Shown here in pieces: positions 57,285-64,000 of a stretch of DNA of 64,000 nucleotides (the stretch's first letter is position 1; every line of letters begins with the position of its first letter). This DNA is from Roseateles depolymerans (GTDB lineage: Bacteria > Pseudomonadota > Gammaproteobacteria > Burkholderiales > Burkholderiaceae_C), in contig NZ_QUMT01000002.1 of NCBI RefSeq assembly GCF_003387155.1, positions 315,694 through 379,693 of the forward strand. The letters run 5' to 3'. A model generated the notes under the pieces. That model saw only the letters and a program-made list of their open reading frames with translations. It was not told the origin of the DNA and ran no database searches. Both the position numbers and the translations under genes were made by a program.

Positions 57285-57674
57285 ATGCAAACACGCCTCA
57301 CCACCCTCGAAACCAAGTGGGACACGGTCGTCCCCACTCTGGCAACCCGTGAAGACCTGCTCGCCCTCGAAGGCCGACTTCGAGACGACATGCAGCACCG
57401 GTTCATCGACCTTCAGCGCTGGATGGACTCTGCGCTCCAGCGATGGGTGCTGATCGCTTTGGCGGTCATGTCCATCGGCGGCGGCGCGGGTCTGGTGCTG
57501 ACCAAGCGATGGACCGGCCCTGTGTCGTCCCCGATGTCGCTGTCCGTGGAGCAGCCCGCTGATACCTCGCAGCCTGCACCTGCACCTGCACCTGCGGACG
57601 TGGCGGCAGGGGCAGGGCTCGTCGTGCCGCAGGCCGACGCCGCAGCCGGTCAGGACGCCGAAAACCCTGCCTGA
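57285..57674 (+). CDS. Small coiled-coil membrane protein, hypothetical
   Basis: The 129-residue product begins MQTRLTTLETKWDTVVPTLA, a coiled-coil-like helix, followed by DDMQHRFIDLQRWMDSALQR and one membrane segment (WVLIALAVMSIGGGAGLVLT). The C-terminal third is Pro/Ala-rich. It is of the kind seen as membrane-bound coiled-coil hypothetical proteins. Start ATG 57285 is chosen over 57249. It follows uvrB by 83 bases; a functional link is not evident. Confidence 0.6.
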   Translation: MQTRLTTLETKWDTVVPTLATREDLLALEGRLRDDMQHRFIDLQRWMDSALQRWVLIALAVMSIGGGAGLVLTKRWTGPVSSPMSLSVEQPADTSQPAPAPAPADVAAGAGLVVPQADAAAGQDAENPA

Positions 57675-57872
57675 CCAAGGGTTGATGGCAGCCCTGATGT
57701 CCCTGGAGAGCGGGGGGCGGCCCAAAGGGGAGGCCCCGTTCCCGCTGGAGGGCGTGGGCGTGGGCGTGGCCTCTCGTGCCCCCTAGCGGAAATTGTCCCC
57801 GTACGCACACGCTGAAACGGGCCACCCCGCCGCCGCCCTGGGGTAAGCCCGGCAAGAATCTCCTTAACCTAG

Positions 57873-57908
57873 TAGAATGCTCGGACATAGCAGGGGGTTA
57901 ACCCTGCT
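57873..57908 (+). promoter_or_regulatory. iscR promoter region with -10 box and palindrome
   Basis: TAGAAT at 57873-57878 is a good -10 with no clear -35, as is often seen for regulated promoters. The TSS should fall near 57885, and a palindrome AGCAGGG - GGTTAA - CCCTGCT (57889-57908) follows directly. This could be an IscR site or a leader hairpin; it is not a match to any consensus I can state with certainty. The rest of the 306-base gap upstream is GC-rich and shows no gene. Confidence 0.5.
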
Positions 57909-57980
57909 GCGTGAGTCAGTCCGGACGTCCCGGGCTGTTGCCTCAGGTCCTGATGCCTTCATCGGCCAAGGAGAAGTTCG

Positions 57981-58514
57981 ATGCGTCTCACCACCAAAGG
58001 TCGTTTTGCTGTCACCGCGATGATTGATCTGGCGCTGCGTGAAAACAGCGGCCCGGTCGCGCTGGCGGCGATCAGCCAACGCCAACAGATTTCGCTGTCC
58101 TACCTGGAGCAGCTGTTCGGCAAGCTGCGCCGCCACCAACTGGTGGAAAGCACCCGTGGTCCTGGCGGCGGTTACTCCCTGGGTCGTCGCTCCGACGAGA
58201 TCACCGTGGCCGACATCATCGTCGCGGTGGATGAACCCATCGATGCCACCGGCTGCGGCGGCAAGGAAAACTGCATGGGCGACGACACCGGCCGGTGCAT
58301 CACCCATGACCTGTGGACCGCCCTGAACAACAAGATGATCGAGTACCTCGACTCGGTCACCCTGCGCAAGCTGGTGGATGACCAACTGGCCAAGGGCGTC
58401 ACCGTGGAAGAAGCGCCCATCAAGCGAGCCATCTCCACCACGCCGGTCGTCAAGCCGATCCGCATCACCGCCCCCAATTCCGTGTTCGCCCTGGGCAACG
58501 CCCTGAGCAAGTAA
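57981..58514 (+). CDS. iscR: Fe-S cluster-responsive regulator IscR
   Basis: IscR represses the isc operon when it holds a [2Fe-2S] cluster. The 177-residue Rrf2-family protein has the winged helix ([39 protein letters not shown]) and the three cluster cysteines Cys92, Cys98 and Cys106 plus His109 in [22 protein letters not shown]. Start at 57981 with GGAGA upstream. It is the first gene of the isc operon, iscS following 23 bases later. Confidence 0.97.
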   Translation: MRLTTKGRFAVTAMIDLALRENSGPVALAAISQRQQISLSYLEQLFGKLRRHQLVESTRGPGGGYSLGRRSDEITVADIIVAVDEPIDATGCGGKENCMGDDTGRCITHDLWTALNNKMIEYLDSVTLRKLVDDQLAKGVTVEEAPIKRAISTTPVVKPIRITAPNSVFALGNALSK

Positions 58515-58537
58515 AAGCCACAAGAAGACCTGTTCCC

Positions 58538-59758
58538 ATGGACATGACCCCGCACTTCCCCATCTACATGGATTACGGCGCCACGACGCCGGTGGATCCG
58601 CGCGTCGTTGACGCGATGATTCCCTGGCTTCGCGAGCATTTCGGCAATCCGGCTTCTCGCAGCCACGCCTGGGGCTGGGAAGCGGAAGAAGCCGTGGAAA
58701 AGGCGCGCGGCCAGGTGGCGGCGCTGATCAATGCCGACCCGCGCGAGATCGTCTGGACCTCCGGGGCGACCGAGTCCAACAACCTGGCGATCAAGGGCGC
58801 GGCGCAGTTCTACAAGACGCGCGGCAAGCACCTCATCACCATCAAGACCGAGCACAAGGCGGTGCTGGACACCACCCGCGAGCTGGAGCGCCAGGGCTTC
58901 GAGGTGACCTATCTGGATGTCCAGGAAAACGGCCTGATCGACCTGGATGTGCTCAAGGCCGCCATCCGTCCGGACACCATCCTGATCTCGGTCATGTTCG
59001 TGAACAACGAGATCGGGGTGATCCAGGACATCCCCACCATCGGCGCGATGTGCCGTGAAAAGGGCATCGTCTTCCATGTGGACGCCGCGCAGGCCACCGG
59101 CAAGGTGGAGATCGACATGGCCACCCTCCCGGTGGACCTGATGAGCCTGGCCTCGCACAAGAGCTACGGCCCCAAGGGCATCGGCGCGCTGTATGTGCGC
59201 CGCAAGCCCCGGGTGCGCCTGGAAGCGCAAATGCACGGTGGCGGCCATGAACGCGGTCTGCGCTCGGGCACGCTGCCCACGCACCAGATCGTTGGCATGG
59301 GGGAAGCCTTCCGCATTGCCCGCGAAGAAATGGCCACCGAGCTGCCGCGCATCAAGGCGCTGCAGCAGCGCCTGCTGGACGGCCTGAAGGACATCGAACA
59401 GGTGTTCATCAACGGCGACCTGACCCGCCGTGTGCCCCACAACGTCAACGCGTCCTTCAATTTCGTGGAGGGCGAGTCGCTGATCATGGGCATCAAGGGC
59501 ATTGCCGTGTCGTCCGGCTCGGCCTGTACCTCGGCGAGCCTGGAACCCAGCTATGTGCTGCGCGCCCTGGGTCGCAGCGACGAACTGGCGCATTCCTCCC
59601 TGCGCATGACCATCGGCCGTTTCACGACCGAAGAAGAGATCGATTACGCCGTCTCGCTGCTCAAGGACCGGGTCGCCAAGCTGCGCGACCTCTCGCCCCT
59701 GTGGGACATGTACAAGGAAGGCGTGGACATCAGCACCATCCAGTGGGCCGCCCACTGA
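58538..59758 (+). CDS. iscS: Cysteine desulfurase IscS
   Basis: IscS takes sulfur from cysteine and hands it to IscU and other acceptors. The 406-residue PLP enzyme has [32 protein letters not shown], the PLP Lys in [17 protein letters not shown], and the mobile-loop cysteine in [18 protein letters not shown]. Length equals IscS. The iscU gene follows after 49 bases. PLP-dependent, cytosolic, acts as a dimer. Confidence 0.97.
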   Translation: MDMTPHFPIYMDYGATTPVDPRVVDAMIPWLREHFGNPASRSHAWGWEAEEAVEKARGQVAALINADPREIVWTSGATESNNLAIKGAAQFYKTRGKHLITIKTEHKAVLDTTRELERQGFEVTYLDVQENGLIDLDVLKAAIRPDTILISVMFVNNEIGVIQDIPTIGAMCREKGIVFHVDAAQATGKVEIDMATLPVDLMSLASHKSYGPKGIGALYVRRKPRVRLEAQMHGGGHERGLRSGTLPTHQIVGMGEAFRIAREEMATELPRIKALQQRLLDGLKDIEQVFINGDLTRRVPHNVNASFNFVEGESLIMGIKGIAVSSGSACTSASLEPSYVLRALGRSDELAHSSLRMTIGRFTTEEEIDYAVSLLKDRVAKLRDLSPLWDMYKEGVDISTIQWAAH

Positions 59759-59807
59759 CCGGCTGACACCGTCATCCTGACCTCAATAAAGACGTTGGAG
59801 AACAACC

Positions 59808-60194
59808 ATGGCATACAGTGACAAAGTGCTGGACCACTACGACAACCCCCGCAATGTGGGCGCCTTCGAAAAGGGCGACGATTCGGTGGGGACCGGCATG
59901 GTGGGCGCGCCGGCCTGCGGCGACGTGATGCGCCTGCAGATCAAGGTCAACCCGTCCACCGGGCTGATCGAGGACGCCAAGTTCAAGACCTATGGCTGCG
60001 GTTCCGCCATCGCGTCGAGCTCGCTGGTGACCGAATGGGTCAAGGGCAAGTCGCTGGATGAGGCGCTGTCCATCAAGAACACCCACATCGCTGAAGAACT
60101 GGCGCTGCCGCCGGTGAAGATCCACTGCTCCATCCTGGCGGAAGACGCCATCAAGGCCGCGGTGGACGATTACCGCGCCAAGCACGCCCAATAA
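59808..60194 (+). CDS. iscU: Fe-S cluster scaffold IscU
   Basis: IscU is the scaffold on which the cluster is built. The 128-residue protein has the three conserved cysteines in GAPACGDVM (37), KTYGCGSAI (64) and VKIHCSI (107), and the LPPVK motif (100-104) recognised by HscA. It is followed by iscA after 17 bases. Cytosolic. Confidence 0.97.
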   Translation: MAYSDKVLDHYDNPRNVGAFEKGDDSVGTGMVGAPACGDVMRLQIKVNPSTGLIEDAKFKTYGCGSAIASSSLVTEWVKGKSLDEALSIKNTHIAEELALPPVKIHCSILAEDAIKAAVDDYRAKHAQ

Positions 60195-60211
60195 GGCGGG
60201 CGGGATCCATC

Positions 60212-60535
60212 ATGTCTGTCACTCTGACTGAATCCGCGGCACGCCATGTGACGCGCTACATCTCCAAGCGGGGACGTGGCGTGGGGGTGCGCCTGGGCGT
60301 GAAGACCACCGGTTGCTCGGGTCTGGCTTACAAGCTGGAATATGCCGACGAGGTGACACCGGAGGACGTGGTCTTTGAAGGCCATGGCGTGAAGGTGCTG
60401 GTGGACCCGAAGAGCCTGCCTTATCTGGATGGCACCGAGCTCGACTTCGTGCGCGAAGGCCTGAACGAGGGCTTCAAGTTCCGGAACCCGCGTGAAAAAG
60501 ATCGCTGCGGGTGCGGCGAAAGCTTTCGGATCTGA
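60212..60535 (+). CDS. iscA: A-type Fe-S carrier IscA
   Basis: IscA receives and passes on Fe-S clusters to target proteins. The 107-residue protein begins [20 protein letters not shown] and has the three cysteines Cys35 ([10 protein letters not shown]), Cys99 and Cys101 (RCGCGES). It fits A-type carriers closely. It is separated from hscB by 280 bases, an unusually long gap inside the operon. Confidence 0.96.
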   Translation: MSVTLTESAARHVTRYISKRGRGVGVRLGVKTTGCSGLAYKLEYADEVTPEDVVFEGHGVKVLVDPKSLPYLDGTELDFVREGLNEGFKFRNPREKDRCGCGESFRI

Positions 60536-60634
60536 CCCCAGGGATTGGCCCCCCCCTACCGCCCGACGGCGGCCCCCCCAGGGGGGCGAGCCCGGTGGCC
60601 TGGCGGAGCCAGTTCCACGGGCTCCGCTGGAGGG

Positions 60635-60682
60635 GGTGGCGCTGCGCGCACCCTTGCGGTGGTGGCGCTGCGCGCACCCTTG
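60635..60682. repeat. 22-bp direct repeat in the iscA-hscB gap
   Basis: GGTGGCGCTGCGCGCACCCTTG occurs at 60635-60656 and 60661-60682, a 26-base period (first 20 bases given by position only in words elsewhere). The 280-base gap (60536-60815) is very GC-rich and shows no believable gene. The repeat may be a decayed or mobile short element. Confidence 0.75.
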
Positions 60683-60815
60683 TGGTGGGTGGTGCGGGGC
60701 GCGACGGGCCGGGCCTGATAAGGGCGGCTGGTAGGGGCGCTGGCGGCGGGTGGAATGGTTTTGGTTTGGCAGTGGCGGGTGACCCGCCATTTGCACTTCT
60801 GGATCGCATCGTGTT

Positions 60816-61340
60816 GTGAAACTGGACGACGACGACTTCGCTTTGTTTGGGCTGCCCGCTCAGTTTGAGCAGGACACCACCGAGATCGCCGCCCGCTGGA
60901 AAGCGCTGGCGGCGAAAGTGCATCCGGACCGGTTCACCGCCGATGGCGCCGCCTCCCAGCGTCTGGCCATGCAGTGGTCGCTGCGCGTCAATGAAGCCTA
61001 TCAGCGGCTCAAGGATCCGCTCAAGCGTGCCGCCTACCTCTGTGAGCTGCGCGGCGCGCCGATCGAGGCCCACGAAAACACCAGCATGCCGGCCGCTTTC
61101 CTGATGGAACAGATGGAGTGGCGTGAGTCGCTGGAAGAGGCCCGTGACAGCGCCGCCATCCTGGCCATCGACCGCGAAGTCGCTGCCCGCGAGAAGGCCC
61201 TACTGGCCCAGGCCGGCCAGGCGCTGGATGTGCGCCAGCAACCCGCCGAGGCCGCCCAGGCCGTGCGCGCGCTGATGTTCCTCAGCCGCTTTCGCGCCGA
61301 CATCGACCGGCGGCTGGACACCCTGGACGCTACCTCCTGA
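60816..61340 (+). CDS. hscB: Co-chaperone HscB
   Basis: HscB delivers IscU to HscA. The 174-residue protein has an N-terminal J domain with HPD at 36-38 (AAKVHPDRF) and a C-terminal helical domain ([30 protein letters not shown]). The start is GTG at 60816; no better ATG exists before the J domain. hscA follows after 67 bases. Confidence 0.95.
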   Translation: MKLDDDDFALFGLPAQFEQDTTEIAARWKALAAKVHPDRFTADGAASQRLAMQWSLRVNEAYQRLKDPLKRAAYLCELRGAPIEAHENTSMPAAFLMEQMEWRESLEEARDSAAILAIDREVAAREKALLAQAGQALDVRQQPAEAAQAVRALMFLSRFRADIDRRLDTLDATS

Positions 61341-61407
61341 CCTGATTTCTCCAGGGCCCAGGTTCCATTGCCTCGCGGCCCCGCACAACAACAAAAGAGT
61401 CCCCACC

Positions 61408-63264
<1,857 letters not shown>

Positions 63265-63297
63265 CCCCGGCAGCCCTGCGCGCACCAAGGAACCCCC

Positions 63298-63636
63298 ATG
63301 CCCATCATCAAGATCCTCCCCCATCCCGAATACGCCCCTGAAGGCCGCACGCTGGAGGCGCCCGCCGGCACCACCATCTGCGAGGCGCTGCTGGACAACG
63401 GCGTCGAGATCGAACACGCCTGCGACCAGGTCTGTGCCTGCACCACCTGCCACGTCATCGTGCGGGAAGGTTTCGCCTCGCTGTCCGAGATGGAAGAGAA
63501 CGAGGAAGACATGCTGGACCGCGCCTGGGGCCTGGAACCCAACTCGCGCCTGTCCTGCCAGGCCATCCTCTCCAATACGCCGGTGACGGTCGAGATCCCC
63601 AAGTACTCGATCAATCACGCCAAGGAAAACCACTGA
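63298..63636 (+). CDS. fdx: ISC system [2Fe-2S] ferredoxin
   Basis: This ferredoxin supplies electrons for cluster assembly. The 112-residue protein has the cluster cysteines Cys42, Cys48, Cys51 and Cys87 ([24 protein letters not shown]), with an extra cysteine at 46, and [20 protein letters not shown] as family helix. Adrenodoxin-type. Start at 63298. tsaD follows after only 14 bases; no iscX gene lies between. Confidence 0.96.
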   Translation: MPIIKILPHPEYAPEGRTLEAPAGTTICEALLDNGVEIEHACDQVCACTTCHVIVREGFASLSEMEENEEDMLDRAWGLEPNSRLSCQAILSNTPVTVEIPKYSINHAKENH

Positions 63637-63650
63637 TCGGACGATGGTCC

Positions 63651-64000
63651 ATGCGTGTCCTCGGCATTGAATCTTCCTGCGATGAAACCGGCGTGGCGCT
63701 GGTGGACGGCTCCGGCGACGGCGTGCCGCGCCTGCTCTCGCATGCGCTGCACAGCCAGATCAGCATGCACCAGGCCTATGGCGGCGTGGTGCCGGAGCTG
63801 GCATCGCGGGACCACATCCGCCGCGTGCTGCCGCTGACCCGCGAGGTGCTGGCCGGCGCGGGCCTGTCCCTGCAGGATGTGGACGTGGTCGCCTACACGC
63901 AAGGCCCAGGCCTGGCCGGCGCGCTGCTGGTGGGGGCGGGGGTGGCCGCGTCGCTGGGCGCCGCGCTGGACCGTCCGGTGCTGGGCGTGCACCATCTGGA
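63651..64000 (+). CDS. tsaD: tRNA N6-threonylcarbamoyladenosine transferase TsaD (cut by window end)
   Basis: TsaD installs t6A37 in ANN-decoding tRNAs with TsaB and TsaE. The visible 116 residues start [20 protein letters not shown], continue with [19 protein letters not shown] and [17 protein letters not shown], the family's ATP and metal regions. The start ATG 63651 is clear; the gene leaves the window at 64000, so the C-terminal two thirds are not seen. It is 14 bases after fdx and may be transcribed with the isc operon. Confidence 0.95.
   Translation, partial: MRVLGIESSCDETGVALVDGSGDGVPRLLSHALHSQISMHQAYGGVVPELASRDHIRRVLPLTREVLAGAGLSLQDVDVVAYTQGPGLAGALLVGAGVAASLGAALDRPVLGVHHL

Overview
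The window reads as a chromosomal segment of a high-GC betaproteobacterium of the order Burkholderiales, most plausibly a Roseateles/Mitsuaria/Rubrivivax-type member of the Sphaerotilaceae. The reasons are the GC-rich coding, the trxB - (crp-like) - ftsK - lolA - rarA gene order, a zapA - 6S RNA - EVE-domain order, an intracellular PHA depolymerase, and a complete iscR-S-U-A-hscB-hscA-fdx operon. The genus is an inference from gene content and was not tested by any search. No tRNA, rRNA, CRISPR array, insertion sequence or prophage was seen.

Layout. (1) 1-1.93 kb: a lower-GC accessory edge with the end of a small membrane protein, a small orphan gene, a broken C-terminal piece of a T6SS-associated vgr-related protein, and an overlapping exported protein resembling T6SS-associated periplasmic immunity proteins. 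(2) 1.9-12.2 kb: comEC, a peroxiredoxin, a crotonase carrying the catalytic residues of 6-oxocamphor hydrolase, its divergent LysR regulator, an alpha/beta hydrolase, a large M48 metalloprotease, a methyltransferase and mltB. (3) 12.3-18.9 kb: a MoxR ATPase - DUF58 - transglutaminase operon on the minus strand, with a histone-deacetylase-like hydrolase and an MscS channel diverging from it. (4) 18.9-26.9 kb: accessory genes of mostly unknown role (a PKD/NHL lipoprotein, small secreted and membrane proteins, a DUF442 phosphatase-like protein, a DUF4265 protein) around class I fumarase. (5) 27-33.5 kb: nhaA, a UPF0114 protein, acsA, a DUF3016 protein, rpmB-rpmG and trxB. (6) 33.6-40 kb: a crp/fnr-like regulator, ftsK, lolA, rarA and a solute-binding protein. 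(7) 40-46.1 kb: a 1063-residue propeller sensor kinase, a glycine-zipper protein and two TRAP permease subunits without a binding protein. (8) 46.3-57.7 kb: a second DUF442 protein, yqeY-rpsU, a PAS/degenerate-GGDEF protein, an EVE protein, 6S RNA, zapA and a small coiled-coil partner, nth-rsxB-phaZ, an aromatic/aspartate aminotransferase and uvrB. (9) 57.9-64 kb: the ISC operon running into tsaD, which is cut by the window end.

How the genes work together. The ISC operon builds Fe-S clusters used by IscR itself and by three Fe-S proteins encoded here (class I fumarase, Nth, RsxB). AcsA and the PHA depolymerase feed acetyl-CoA and hydroxybutyrate metabolism, and fumarase acts in the TCA cycle. 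FtsK, RarA, UvrB, Nth and ComEC handle DNA. ZapA and its partner, LolA, MltB, the transglutaminase and the MscS channel act at the envelope and septum.

Nothing in the window is clearly a new multi-gene system. The most distinctive observations are the crotonase with a full 6-oxocamphor-hydrolase-type catalytic set under a LysR regulator, the decayed T6SS remnant at the left edge, a soluble orphan RsxB translationally coupled to a PHA depolymerase gene, a GGDEF protein whose signature has become GEDMF, and several tandem repeats and palindromes at gene borders.
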